60,593 nucleotides of DNA. Origin: DAITQM01 sp039794245. GTDB taxonomy: Bacteria > Pseudomonadota > Gammaproteobacteria > Xanthomonadales > Wenzhouxiangellaceae. Where the stretch lies: assembly GCA_039794245.1 (NCBI GenBank), contig JBDIVS010000018.1:1-60593 (forward strand), in the 5' to 3' direction. A model generated the notes under the pieces. It worked only from the letters and a program-made list of their open reading frames with translations. It searched no databases and was not told the origin of the DNA. Position numbers and translations under genes: made by a program. Below are positions 48,634-58,165 of the stretch, one piece after another (the first letter of the stretch is position 1; each line of letters starts with the position of its first letter).

Positions 48634-48724
48634 CGACTGCCGGGTCGCCCAGCAGCGGCTGATATCGTAAAATCGCACGTTCGGCGCCTCGCCTGGCCGC
48701 TCTGGGAATGTGCGTATTGTGAAC

Positions 48725-50131
48725 ATGTATCTTTCGATCCGGCCACCGGATGTCGTCCGGCGGGTCGTTCTTATCGGGGGTGCTATCGCCTGCCTGTTAT
48801 CGGCACTGCCCAGCGGGGCTCAGGATGAGGATTGGGTGCGCTTCGATGATGTCAGCACCGGAAATATGATCGCCGCCGCGGAACTCGGGGTCGATGATGC
48901 CGAGGAGAAAGACCTCGCCGTCGGCGATCTCAACCGCGACGGCTGGCCGGATCTGGTGATTGTCCGCAAAAGGCCGTTTTCGCTGCCCGGCGGCCGCCCC
49001 AACGCCTTGTTCATCAACGACCAGGGAACGATGGTCGAATCGTCGGCAACACTGGCGCCGGCCTTCACCGAGGCCACTGACGACCGCGACGTCGCGCTCG
49101 CCGATCTCGACGGTGATGGCTGGCTCGATGTCGTCACTGCCCCGACATTCGGCGATGCGCCAAGGGTTTACATCAATCGCGGCGCAACACAGAGCGGCGT
49201 CTGGCTGGGGCTCGAGTTCGAACCGCAGGCCGGACGTATCCCCGGTTTCGTGCCGGCGCCGAAATTCTGCGCCGTTGCCGCCGGTGATGTCAACGGTGAC
49301 GGCAGTCTGGATCTTTATTTCGCCGATTACGAAAATTCGCTCGAGGACCGTTTGTTGATCAACGACGGCAACGGTTTTTTCACCGATGAAACCGCGGGGC
49401 GTCTGACGCCTGAGATGGTCGAATCGGTCTTCGGGACCAGTGCGCTGATCCTCGATCTGAACAACGACGGGTGGAACGACATCGTCAAGGTCAATTCGTC
49501 TGGCAACAATGCCCCGCCCGGCAGCAGCCCGACAGCGGTCCGGGTATTCACCAATGCCGGCGGCGGGCAATTCGACCGGCTGGATCTGGTCTATACCGTG
49601 CAGCCGTACATGGCGGCCAGCGGCGATTTCAACAACGATCAACGCCCCGATCTATTCGCTGTCGATGACGGGCAGGACGCCGTTTTGCTCAACCAGACCG
49701 CCACCGGCGGTCCACCGGCATTCGCCGGCACGACTGTCAGCAACAGCCCGGACACCACCGGCTTTGGCGGCAACCTGGCGGTTGCCGATCTCGATGGCGA
49801 CGGCTTTTTGGATATTGTGGTCAGCGATGTGGACACCGACATCCCCGGCTGTGACCGGCGCCTGGCGATCCTGCGCAATAATGGTACGGGCAATTTCACC
49901 GATCCGCTCGCCGGGCAGAGCCGGCCGTGGAAAACCAGCGGTACCTTCGATGCCGCCGCCGCCGATTTCAACCGGGATGGCGTGATGGATCTGTGGGCCG
50001 GAACCTGTACCGGTAACCGGTTGTTTTTCGGCCACCTGCAAGATGTGCTCCTGGCAGACAGCTTCGAATCAGCGCCCAATGCACCGGAAACGGCCGAGCA
50101 TCACCGCCGGGTATCAGAACCGTCACCGTAA
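48725..50131 (+). CDS. secreted FG-GAP/VCBS-repeat protein
   Basis: A 468-residue protein with a signal peptide (residues 1-33, VVLIGGAIACLLSALPSGAQ). It has seven calcium-loop repeats of the FG-GAP type: DLNRDGWPDLV, DLDGDGWLDVV, DVNGDGSLDLY, DLNNDGWNDIV, DFNNDQRPDLF, DLDGDGFLDIV, DFNRDGVMDLW. They form a beta-propeller of about seven blades. It ends with DVLLADSFES plus about 20 further residues. GTG 48710 is an alternative start. The 3' end overlaps the convergent ligase gene by 31 bases. Likely an extracellular calcium-binding or adhesive protein. Confidence 0.85.
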   Translation: MYLSIRPPDVVRRVVLIGGAIACLLSALPSGAQDEDWVRFDDVSTGNMIAAAELGVDDAEEKDLAVGDLNRDGWPDLVIVRKRPFSLPGGRPNALFINDQGTMVESSATLAPAFTEATDDRDVALADLDGDGWLDVVTAPTFGDAPRVYINRGATQSGVWLGLEFEPQAGRIPGFVPAPKFCAVAAGDVNGDGSLDLYFADYENSLEDRLLINDGNGFFTDETAGRLTPEMVESVFGTSALILDLNNDGWNDIVKVNSSGNNAPPGSSPTAVRVFTNAGGGQFDRLDLVYTVQPYMAASGDFNNDQRPDLFAVDDGQDAVLLNQTATGGPPAFAGTTVSNSPDTTGFGGNLAVADLDGDGFLDIVVSDVDTDIPGCDRRLAILRNNGTGNFTDPLAGQSRPWKTSGTFDAAAADFNRDGVMDLWAGTCTGNRLFFGHLQDVLLADSFESAPNAPETAEHHRRVSEPSP

Positions 50132-51411
50132 ACGGCTTCCCGGTCAACGCCCAGCCGCCAGGCGGCAAGGTACACCGCCAAAAGCCACCAGAACAGCAGC
50201 GCCGGGTCGGAGGCGTAGGCGTCGAGGTGGCTGTTGAACGGGAACACCGCGAGCAGCAGCGCCAGCGCCGGCGGCGCCGCCAGGCAGCGGTGCTCCGCGG
50301 GAACCCGCCGCCAGCTCCGCCAAAAGACGGCTGCACCTAAAATGAACGCGGCAAGACCGATGGCTCCGGTTTCGGTCAGGATCGCCAATTGCAACTGGTG
50401 GGCGTGGCTGGCGCCCAGCCCCCCGTCGCGCAGGAAACGATCGCCGGGCGCGGCATAGGCCGGATACGCGGCGCGGAAGCCGCGCGGCCCGACGCCGTTG
50501 AGCGGATGCTCGGCAGCCAGCGCCAGTGCTGCACGCCAGATCGGCAGGCGGTACGACGAGGCGACGTCGAGATCGGCGGCCTGCCCCGAAAATGCCAGCC
50601 CGGTCTGCGCCACCCGGGAGCGGACCTCGGGCTGGTAAACCGCCATCACCGCCGCCAGTGCGATGAAAAGCGCCCCCCCGGCAGCCAGCGCCCAGCGCCA
50701 GCGCCGGCAATCGAATGCCCCGGCCCGTAACTGGCTGTATCCCCAAAGACCGAAGGCCAGCGATGCGACAATCCAGCCGGATCGCGTGCCGGCGGCGAAA
50801 ATCACGATGGCCGCAAGCCACAACCCCGCCGCCCGCAACCACGGCCGCCGGGCCAAAACCGCCGTCTGGGACTTGTGGAGTAAAAACGGCAGAAGCAGGG
50901 CGCTGTAAAGCCCTAATCTGAGGACATCGTCGCCGAACGGCCCGCGCGGCCGCGCGCCGAGTACTGCCGTGTCTGAAGCGCCGAAGCCGGCGATGATGTC
51001 CGCCAGGCCGGCGGCCAGCCAGAAGGCAACGAGGAGCGCGACCAGCGTGTAGAGCCGGGCCAGACGCTCGCGGTTCACCATCAGCACGATCATGCTGATG
51101 GCGGCGAGCGGGAAGCGCAAGGCCGCCGCGGTCTGCATCGCGCTTTTCGCCGGATCGACCGCGTCCGGCAGGGCGAGCAGCATGGGGCCCCAGTACAACG
51201 CAAAAAAGACGGCGAGCAGGCGCCATTCCGGAGCCTGTCGGAAAGTCCGGCGTTGGCACCAGGCGAGCCACGGCGCGGCCAGCACGAGCAGCGCCATCGC
51301 CGCTTCCGCAGCCCGGCTGTAAGTGGTCAGAACGGGAACCGCGGCGACGGCCAGGGCCGGCCACCAGACCGCCGCCGGCGCGGTCGGCGCGCGCGGTGTG
51401 AGGGCAGTCAC
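50101..51411 (-). CDS. O-antigen ligase/polymerase-family membrane protein
   Basis: A 436-residue protein with about ten membrane segments. A large periplasmic loop contains YRLPIWRAALALAAEHPLNG then VGPRGFRAAYPAYA, and HAHQLQLAILTETGAIGLAA. This is the Wzy_C pattern of O-antigen ligases (WaaL) and related polymerases. It lies 18 bases downstream of pnp on the same strand but has no functional link to it. No other envelope-polysaccharide gene is nearby, so ligase versus polymerase cannot be decided. Confidence 0.82.
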   Translation of the reverse strand: MTALTPRAPTAPAAVWWPALAVAAVPVLTTYSRAAEAAMALLVLAAPWLAWCQRRTFRQAPEWRLLAVFFALYWGPMLLALPDAVDPAKSAMQTAAALRFPLAAISMIVLMVNRERLARLYTLVALLVAFWLAAGLADIIAGFGASDTAVLGARPRGPFGDDVLRLGLYSALLLPFLLHKSQTAVLARRPWLRAAGLWLAAIVIFAAGTRSGWIVASLAFGLWGYSQLRAGAFDCRRWRWALAAGGALFIALAAVMAVYQPEVRSRVAQTGLAFSGQAADLDVASSYRLPIWRAALALAAEHPLNGVGPRGFRAAYPAYAAPGDRFLRDGGLGASHAHQLQLAILTETGAIGLAAFILGAAVFWRSWRRVPAEHRCLAAPPALALLLAVFPFNSHLDAYASDPALLFWWLLAVYLAAWRLGVDREAVYGDGSDTRR

Positions 51412-51429
51412 CGCGGCCGCCCAGGCGGG

Positions 51430-53523
51430 TCAGTCGGCGGCGTCTTCCGCCGCCGCCGCCTTCATGCTCAACCGGATACGCCCCTGTTTGTCCACTTCGA
51501 GCACTTTGACTTTGACCTTGTCGCCTTCCTTAACGACATCGGTGACGTTTTCGACGCGCTCTGTGGACAATTGCGAGATGTGCACCAGCCCGTCCTTACC
51601 CGGCAGGATCGTGACGAAGGCGCCGAAGTTCATGATCTTGGTCACCGTCCCTTCGTAAACTGCGCCCGGTTCGACATCGGCGGTGATTTGTTCGATCCGG
51701 CGGCGCGCCTCGTCGGCGTTTTCCTTGTTGACCGAAGCGATGGTCACCGTCCCGTCGTCCTCGACATCGATCGTCGTGCCGGTGGCCTCGGTCAGGGCGC
51801 GGATCGTCACTCCGCCTTTGCCGATGATGTCGCGGATCTTGTCGGGGTGGACCTTGAACTTCATCAGCCGGGGGGCGAATTCGGACATTTCCGGACGCGG
51901 CTTGTCGATCACCTTGTTCATCTCGCCGAGGATGTGCAGGCGGCCTTCGCGCGCCTGGCCGAGTGCCGCGCGCATGATTTCCTCGGTAATGCCCTCGATC
52001 TTGATATCCATTTGCAGCGCGGTCACGCCGTCGGCGGTGCCGGCGACTTTGAAATCCATATCGCCGAGGTGGTCCTCGTCGCCGAGAATGTCGGACAACA
52101 CCGCGAACTTGCCGTCTTCCTTGACCAGGCCCATCGCAATGCCGGCGACCGGGGCAGCGATCGGTACGCCGGCATCCATCAGGGCCAGCGATGCGCCGCA
52201 CACCGTCGCCATCGAACTCGAACCGTTGGATTCGGTGACCTCCGAGACAACGCGCAACACATAGGGAAACTGCTCGATCGTCGGCAGCACGGCCGTGATG
52301 CCGCGGCGCGCCAACCGGCCGTGGCCGATCTCGCGCCGTTTCGGCGCCAGCATGTGGCTGGTTTCGCCGACACAAAACGGCGGGAAGTTGTAATGGAGCA
52401 TGAAGCTGTCGCGGTATTCGCCTTCGATCGCGTCGATGATCTGCGCGTCACGGGTCGTACCGAGCGTCGTGACGACGATGGCCTGGGTTTCGCCGCGCGT
52501 GAACATCGCCGAACCGTGGGTCCGCGGCAGGACGCCGACTTCGATGCTGATCGGCCGGATGTCCTTCAGGCCGCGGCCATCGATGCGCGGCTCGCCGGCC
52601 AGCACCTTTTCCCGGACGATCCGCTTTTCGAGCGCCGCGAACGCCTCGGCCACGGCCTGTCCCTCCGTCTCGCCATCGGCGGTCAACGCCGCCTGGATCT
52701 CATCGCGCAGTGCAACGAGCGCGGCGCGCCGCGCGGTCTTGTCGGTCAGCGCATAGGCCGCGGCCAGGCGGCCGGCGGCTTCGGCTTCGACCCGTGCCGC
52801 AAGGCCGCCATCGATGGCCGGCGGCTGCCAATCCCAGGGCGTGACTCCCGCTTCCGCTGCCAATTCCTGCACTGCGGCAATCACCTGCTGCATGGCGCGG
52901 TGGCCGAAGGTGACCGCTTCGAGCATCGTGTCTTCGGGCAGCAGGCGGGCTTCCGACTCGACCATCAGCACCGCGTTCGCGGTGCCGGCGACGACCAGGT
53001 CGAGGGCCGAGGATTTGAGCTGCCCGGCGGTCGGGTTCAGCACAAAATCGCCGTCGATATAACCGACACGCGCCGCGCCAAGCGGGCCGTTGATCGGCAG
53101 GCCGGCCAGCGCCAGTGCCGCCGAGGTGCCGATCAGCGCCGGGATATCGCCGTCAATCTCCGGGTTGGACGACATCACCGTTGCGATGATCTGGGTTTCG
53201 TTGCGGAATTTCTTGGGGAACAGCGGGCGTATGGGGCGGTCGATCAGGCGGGACGTCAGGGTCTCTTTTTCGGTCGGCCGTCCTTCGCGCTTGAAAAAGC
53301 CGCCCGGGATGCGGCCCGAAGAATAGAATTTTTCCTGGTAGTTGACGGTCAGCGGCAGAAAATCGCGCGCCGGATCGGCGTTCTTGCGGGCAACGACGGT
53401 GACCAGCACCACGGTATCGGCCATATTGACCAGCACCGCGCCGTCGGCCTGGCGCGCGATATGGCCGGTTTCCAGCGTCACGGTATGGGCGCCGTATTGA
53501 AAGGATTTGACGATCTTGTTCAC
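51430..53523 (-). CDS. pnp: polyribonucleotide nucleotidyltransferase
   Basis: A 697-residue phosphorolytic 3'-5' exoribonuclease, part of the degradosome. Two RNase PH domains: VNYQEKFYSSGRIPGGFFKR in the first, and TRGETQAIVVTTLGT and SMATVCGASLALMDAGVPI in the second. The KH domain (HPDKIRDIIGKGGVTIRALT) and S1 domain (YEGTVTKIMNFGAFVTILPG) follow. GTG start (GTGAACAAGATC) with GAGGAAACC about 9 bases upstream. Follows rpsO by 209 bases. Confidence 0.97.
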   Translation of the reverse strand: MNKIVKSFQYGAHTVTLETGHIARQADGAVLVNMADTVVLVTVVARKNADPARDFLPLTVNYQEKFYSSGRIPGGFFKREGRPTEKETLTSRLIDRPIRPLFPKKFRNETQIIATVMSSNPEIDGDIPALIGTSAALALAGLPINGPLGAARVGYIDGDFVLNPTAGQLKSSALDLVVAGTANAVLMVESEARLLPEDTMLEAVTFGHRAMQQVIAAVQELAAEAGVTPWDWQPPAIDGGLAARVEAEAAGRLAAAYALTDKTARRAALVALRDEIQAALTADGETEGQAVAEAFAALEKRIVREKVLAGEPRIDGRGLKDIRPISIEVGVLPRTHGSAMFTRGETQAIVVTTLGTTRDAQIIDAIEGEYRDSFMLHYNFPPFCVGETSHMLAPKRREIGHGRLARRGITAVLPTIEQFPYVLRVVSEVTESNGSSSMATVCGASLALMDAGVPIAAPVAGIAMGLVKEDGKFAVLSDILGDEDHLGDMDFKVAGTADGVTALQMDIKIEGITEEIMRAALGQAREGRLHILGEMNKVIDKPRPEMSEFAPRLMKFKVHPDKIRDIIGKGGVTIRALTEATGTTIDVEDDGTVTIASVNKENADEARRRIEQITADVEPGAVYEGTVTKIMNFGAFVTILPGKDGLVHISQLSTERVENVTDVVKEGDKVKVKVLEVDKQGRIRLSMKAAAAEDAAD

Positions 53524-53550
53524 TTAAAAGGTTTCCTCAGATGATGATCG

Positions 53551-53572
53551 GGCGGGCGCCTGAGCGCCCGCC
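53551..53572 (-). promoter_or_regulatory. perfect hairpin in the pnp leader
   Basis: On the minus strand GGCGGGCGC, loop TCAG, GCGCCCGCC, a perfect 9-bp stem 28 bases upstream of the pnp start. In E. coli the rpsO-pnp leader has an RNase III-cleaved hairpin that lets PNPase control its own mRNA. A similar role is an inference from position. Confidence 0.55.
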
Positions 53573-53732
53573 TTAATGGAATAATGAATGGGTATAGGGC
53601 GGACGCGCCGCCGGCGGCGTCACAGCGGCACCGGTAGCGCTCGCGCGGGCGCGCCGGCCGGCGCAAAAGCGGTCACCGCCGGTCTCATTTCGCCGCCCGG
53701 CGGTGGAACCGTCCTTTTGTCGCTGGCCGGGT

Positions 53733-54002
53733 TTAATGGCGCAGGCCCAGGCGTTCGATCAGGCTCTGGTAACGCCCGCTGTCCTTGCGCTTGAGGTATT
53801 GCAACAAACTGCGCCGCTGGTTGACCATCTGCAGCAGGCCGCGCCGGGAATGGTGGTCCTTGCTGTGGGTCTTGAAATGATCGGTCAGGTGCTGGATGCG
53901 GCCGGTCAACAACGCGACCTGCACTTCCGGCGAACCCGTATCGCTTTCGGACCGCCGGTATTCACCGACGATCGTGGATTTCTGCACTGTATTCAAAGAC
54001 AT
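53733..54002 (-). CDS. rpsO: 30S ribosomal protein S15
   Basis: An 89-residue protein, MSLNTVQKSTIVGEYRRSES, then DTGSPEVQVALLTGRIQHLT, HSRRGLLQMVNQRRSLLQYL and KRKDSGRYQSLIERLGLRH. The frame is open 23 codons upstream, but ATG 54002 is the family start. S15 is a primary 16S rRNA binder that in E. coli represses its own mRNA through a pseudoknot. Placed between truB and pnp as usual. Confidence 0.97.
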   Translation of the reverse strand: MSLNTVQKSTIVGEYRRSESDTGSPEVQVALLTGRIQHLTDHFKTHSKDHHSRRGLLQMVNQRRSLLQYLKRKDSGRYQSLIERLGLRH

Positions 54003-54228
54003 CGTTTCACGCTCCAACAAACTACATGAGGACCGCGAGGTTTTTGAAAAAGCCCATCTGGGACTTTCCAAAAACCTCGCCGCTCGTCATCACTTACGCG
54101 CTCCGCACGGCCGCCGAGGCGGCCCGGAACGGGTGCCACGGAATCTCTGATGCATTCAGAAATTCCTGCGACACAGGGAAGTGTCGCTCTGAGAAATCCG
54201 GTATGGATCGATTCAGAGCTTGCCTATT
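54003..54228. repeat. truB-rpsO intergenic region with several hairpins
   Basis: No gene. A perfect 12-base inverted repeat GCGAGGTTTTTG / CAAAAACCTCGC spans 54035-54080, with CCCA/TGGG inside. A second hairpin GCGACAC / GTGTCGC lies at 54167-54186. Further CTCTGA/TCAGAG half-sites surround it. The rpsO promoter should lie here but no consensus pair was found. Confidence 0.6.
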
Positions 54229-55182
54229 TTACCGCTTGGGGCGGGGGACAAACAAGCGCTTCGGGCGCAGGACGCCATCCGCCGTCACCTCGCCGAGCCC
54301 CAGACAGGCACCGGTATCGGCGGCAACCACCACCACGGCAGCGCCGGCGGCCGGCGGCCTGAGCGACCGGGCATCCGCCGCTGCCAGGGCGGCGCTCTCC
54401 AGCCGGATGCTGGCCCCCTGGCGCAACAACAGGGCCCCATCGCCGCTGAGCCGGACCCGGGGCCAGTCTGGCAGTGCCGCATCCGGCGGCAGGAGGCGGG
54501 ATTCCAGATCGGCCGCGTCGATCGCCGCCGGGTCGTCCGGCGGCCGCCAGGCGTCCTCGACCCGAAATGGGCCGAGTGCCGTCCGCTTCAGGGCCGTCAG
54601 GTGCCCGACCGTGCCCAGCCGTTCGGCGATGGTTTCACCGAGGGTGCGAACATAGAGCCCTTTGGCCGCCCGCACCCTGAAACGCACGACCGGGGACCGC
54701 CAGTCCAGCAACTCTAGCTCGTGGATCGTCACCGCCCGCGGCGGGCGTTCGACCTCGACCCCCTGGCGCGCCAGACGATACAGCCGCCGGCCCTGGTGCT
54801 TGAGCGCCGAATACATCGGCGGGATCTGTTCGCCGGCGCCGCGCAGGGAGGCCAGCACCGTTGCTATCGTATCGCGCTGCAGCGGCGGAACGGGTGCCGT
54901 GGCGATCGTCTCGCCGCTCGAATCGGCGCCAGCCGTGGCCCGGCCCAGCGTCAGCTCGGCGACATATTCCTTGGCGGCGTCGAGCAGATGGCCGCTGATC
55001 TTGGTCGCCTCGCCGAAACAGCATACCAAAAGCCCCTCGGCGAACGGATCGAGCGTCCCGGTATGGCCGGCCTTGCGCGCCGCAAGTGCCCGCCGGGCGA
55101 GCTGCAAGACCCGGTTCGAACTGGGGCCGGGCGGCTTGTCGAGCAACAAGATGCCGTCGATGTCCCGTTTGGGTGTACTCAC
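54229..55182 (-). CDS. truB: tRNA pseudouridine(55) synthase
   Basis: A 317-residue enzyme making pseudouridine 55 in the T loop of tRNAs. GILLLDKPPGPSSNRVLQLA, then the catalytic KAGHTGTLDPFAEGLLVCCF with the active aspartate in TLDP, and KGLYVRTLGETIAERLGTVG. A PUA-like C-terminal domain follows. The start overlaps the rbfA stop by 4 bases (ATGA). Confidence 0.96.
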   Translation of the reverse strand: MSTPKRDIDGILLLDKPPGPSSNRVLQLARRALAARKAGHTGTLDPFAEGLLVCCFGEATKISGHLLDAAKEYVAELTLGRATAGADSSGETIATAPVPPLQRDTIATVLASLRGAGEQIPPMYSALKHQGRRLYRLARQGVEVERPPRAVTIHELELLDWRSPVVRFRVRAAKGLYVRTLGETIAERLGTVGHLTALKRTALGPFRVEDAWRPPDDPAAIDAADLESRLLPPDAALPDWPRVRLSGDGALLLRQGASIRLESAALAAADARSLRPPAAGAAVVVVAADTGACLGLGEVTADGVLRPKRLFVPRPKR

Positions 55183-55553
55183 CCGTCCCCGCCACCATCC
55201 GCACTTTCAGCGGTCCGGCGCTCATCGAGCAGGCGGTCGATCCGGGCGCCGCGCTCGACCGAGTCGTCGTGCTCGAAACGTAACTCGGGAATCTGCCTGA
55301 GGTGCAACAGCGTGCCGAGCCGGCCGCGGAGCCAGCCCGCCGAGCGGTTCAGCGCGTGCAGCGTGCGGCCGCTGTGCTCGGGATCGAACATCGTCACGAA
55401 CACCCTGGCCAGGGAAAGGTCGCGCGTCACCTCGACATCGGATACGCCGATGAAGCCGACCTCGGGATCTTTCAGCTCGCGCTGGATCAGAACCGCCAGT
55501 TCGCGGCGCAACAGGCCGGCGACGCGATCGTTGCGGCCGTATCTGTCGTTCAT
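55179..55553 (-). CDS. rbfA: ribosome-binding factor A
   Basis: A 124-residue KH-fold protein, VAGLLRRELAVLIQRELKDP, then RDLSLARVFVTMFD and LRQIPELRFEHDDSVERGAR. It matures the 5' end of 16S rRNA. It follows infB by 71 bases and overlaps truB. Confidence 0.96.
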   Translation of the reverse strand: MNDRYGRNDRVAGLLRRELAVLIQRELKDPEVGFIGVSDVEVTRDLSLARVFVTMFDPEHSGRTLHALNRSAGWLRGRLGTLLHLRQIPELRFEHDDSVERGARIDRLLDERRTAESADGGGDG

Positions 55554-55624
55554 CTTTCGTCTCCTCGGCCTGGATGATTCACGGCCCGGGCCATCGCCCC
55601 GGCCCGCTCATGAGTCATCCGGGC

Positions 55625-58165
55625 TTACAGCGTGCGCGCCACCTCGATGCGCTCGAAACATTCAATATGATCGCCGGGCCGGACGTCGTTATATTGTTTG
55701 ACCGCGATACCGCATTCGGTTCCGGACTGCACTTCGTTGACGTCATCCTTGAAACGGCGCAGCGACTCGAGCTCGCCCTCGAAGATGACGACGTTGTCGC
55801 GCAGCACCCGAATCGGATTGTGGCGCTTGACGATACCCTCGACCACCAGGCAACCGGCGACCGCGCCGAAACGCGACGACCGGAAGACATCGCGGACTTC
55901 TGCCAGGCCGAGGATCTGTTCGTGGACCTCGGTGCCGAGTTTGCCGGTGATGGCTTTCTTGACCTCGTCGATGACGTTGTAGATGATGCTGTAGTAATGC
56001 ACGTCGAGGTCGTTTTCCTGGATCAGGCGGCGGGCCACGGCATCGGCCCGGACATTGAAACCGATCAGGATGGCGTTCGAGGCCAGCGCCAGGCTGGCGT
56101 CGGATTCGTTGATCGCACCGACACCGCTGGCGATGACCGTGACTTTGACATCGTCGGTGGACAGCTTGAGCAGCGCGTCGCGCAGCGCCTCGACGCTGCC
56201 CTGAACGTCGGCCTTGATCACCAGGTTGACGGCCTTTTGCTCCTCGCCGCCCATCTGCTGGAACAACTGGTCGAGCTTGGCGCCCTGCTGCGTCGCCAGC
56301 CGGCCTTCGCGCTGCCGCGCTTCACGCAGGTCAGCGATTTCGCGCGCCGTTTTTTCGTCGTCGAGGACCAGCATGTCGTCGCCGGCGCCCGGCACGCCGG
56401 ACAGGCCGAGGATCAGCGCCGGCATCGCCGGCCCGGCCTGTTTGATGCGGCGTCCCGACTCGTTGAACATCGCCCGCACGCGGCCGAAATAATGGCCGGC
56501 GAGCACCAGGTCGCCCTCTTTCAGCGTACCGTTCTGGACCAGCACCGTGGCCACCGGGCCGCGGCCCTTGTCGAGGCTCGATTCGATCACCAGGCCGCGG
56601 GCGGCGCAATCGACCGCAGCGCGCAGCTCCATGACTTCGGCCTGCACCGAAATCGCCGCGAGCAGGCGGTCGATGCCGGCGCCGGTCTTGGCCGAGACCT
56701 CGACAAACTGCTCGTTGCCGCCCCACTGTTCGGGGATCACGTCTTCCTTGGTGAGCTCGTTCTTGATCCGCTCCGGGTCAGCCTCTTCCTTGTCGATCTT
56801 GTTGATCGCGACGATCAGCGGCACCTCGGCGGCCCGGGCGTGGGCGATCGCCTCGCGGGTCTGGGGCATGACCCCATCGTCGGCGGCGACTACCAGGATG
56901 ACGATGTCGGTCGCCTGTGCACCACGCGCCCGCATCGCGGTAAACGCCGCGTGGCCTGGGGTGTCGAGAAACGTGATGCCGCCGCGCGCGGTCTGCACGT
57001 GGTAGGCACCGATGTGCTGGGTGATGCCGCCGGACTCGCCGGCGGCGACCCGCGTCTGGCGGATATAGTCGAGCAGCGAAGTCTTGCCGTGATCGACGTG
57101 ACCCATCACGGTGACGACCGGCGGCCGAGGTTTTGCCTCGACCCCTTCGGCCGGCGCGGCGATGGCTGCCAGCAGGCGCTGTTCGATGTCCTCGGCCTGC
57201 GCCGGCCGCGCCTCGTGGCCGAGTTCCTGGGCGGCGAGGATCGCGGTATCCTGGTCGATCGTCTGGTTGATCGTCGCCATCGTGCCCATGCCCATCAGGG
57301 CCTTGATCAACTCCGGTGCCTTGACCGCCAGCGCCTTGGCCAGGTCACCTACGGTGATGCTCTCGGGTACCTCGATCGAACGCTTGACCGGCGCCGCCGG
57401 TTTCTGAAAACCGTGTTCAGTAGCCGCGGTGGCGGGCGCCGCGCGCCGGGGCTTGGCGCCCTTGTGGCGCTTGGCGCTGCCCGCCGCGACGTGCAGTTCT
57501 TCGCGACCGTATCGGGTTTTGACCGCCGCGTCAGGCGCGGCTTTCTGGCGCCGTGCTTTCGCTTCCTGCTCGCCGCGGGCCCGGGCCGCGCGTTCCTGTT
57601 CGGCGGCTTTCGCCTGTTCGGCGGCCTTGGCCCGCGCTTCTTCTTCACGCACGCGGCGTTCGCGCGCCTCGGCTTCACGCGCCGCCAGTTCGGCGGCCTC
57701 GCGGCGGGCCCGATCCTCGGCTTCCAGCTTGGCCCGTTCCCGCAATTCCAGCGCTTCGCGTTCCAGTTGTTCACGCTCCTGGCGGGCGCGCTCTAGCTCG
57801 CGGGCGGCGGCTTCGCGTTCGCTCTCCTCCCCGCTGACCGCCTCATCGGAGCCGCGTTTCAGATAGGTGCGCTTTTTGCGTACCTCGATGTTGACCGTTT
57901 TCACCGGTCCGCGGCCGCCGCTCGGCAAGCGGATTTCGCTGTGCGATTTGCGTTTCACCGTCACCTTTTGCGGCACGATCGTTTTGCTGCCCACCTTGCC
58001 GTGGCTGGAACGCAAAAAACAGAGCAGGGTTTTTTTATCTTCGTTCGAGACCGGCGCATCCGGTGCCTTGAGATCCACCCCGGCCTCGGCGAACTGACTG
58101 ATCAGTTTCTCGACCGGCATACCAAGCACTTCGGCCATCTGCTGGACAGTGACCCTGGAGATCAT
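55625..58165 (-). CDS. infB: translation initiation factor IF-2
   Basis: An 846-residue GTPase that places initiator tRNA on the 30S subunit. N-terminal IF2 helix domain (residues 1-50, VQQMAEVLGMPVEKLISQFA), a long charged coiled-coil linker (about 115-215), a second IF2_N domain, then the G domain with G1 GHVDHGKTSLL (355-365), FLDTPGHAAFTAMRARG and INKIDKEEADP. Domains II-IV are complete. The start overlaps the nusA stop by 4 bases (ATGA). Confidence 0.98.
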   Translation of the reverse strand: MISRVTVQQMAEVLGMPVEKLISQFAEAGVDLKAPDAPVSNEDKKTLLCFLRSSHGKVGSKTIVPQKVTVKRKSHSEIRLPSGGRGPVKTVNIEVRKKRTYLKRGSDEAVSGEESEREAAARELERARQEREQLEREALELRERAKLEAEDRARREAAELAAREAEARERRVREEEARAKAAEQAKAAEQERAARARGEQEAKARRQKAAPDAAVKTRYGREELHVAAGSAKRHKGAKPRRAAPATAATEHGFQKPAAPVKRSIEVPESITVGDLAKALAVKAPELIKALMGMGTMATINQTIDQDTAILAAQELGHEARPAQAEDIEQRLLAAIAAPAEGVEAKPRPPVVTVMGHVDHGKTSLLDYIRQTRVAAGESGGITQHIGAYHVQTARGGITFLDTPGHAAFTAMRARGAQATDIVILVVAADDGVMPQTREAIAHARAAEVPLIVAINKIDKEEADPERIKNELTKEDVIPEQWGGNEQFVEVSAKTGAGIDRLLAAISVQAEVMELRAAVDCAARGLVIESSLDKGRGPVATVLVQNGTLKEGDLVLAGHYFGRVRAMFNESGRRIKQAGPAMPALILGLSGVPGAGDDMLVLDDEKTAREIADLREARQREGRLATQQGAKLDQLFQQMGGEEQKAVNLVIKADVQGSVEALRDALLKLSTDDVKVTVIASGVGAINESDASLALASNAILIGFNVRADAVARRLIQENDLDVHYYSIIYNVIDEVKKAITGKLGTEVHEQILGLAEVRDVFRSSRFGAVAGCLVVEGIVKRHNPIRVLRDNVVIFEGELESLRRFKDDVNEVQSGTECGIAVKQYNDVRPGDHIECFERIEVARTL

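Noticed and set aside
51253..53544. A 763-codon open frame antisense to pnp
   Set aside because: Shadow of a complete, conserved PNPase gene in a GC-rich sequence.
55574..57796. A 740-codon open frame antisense to infB
   Set aside because: Shadow of IF-2; no recognisable domain and no ribosome binding site.
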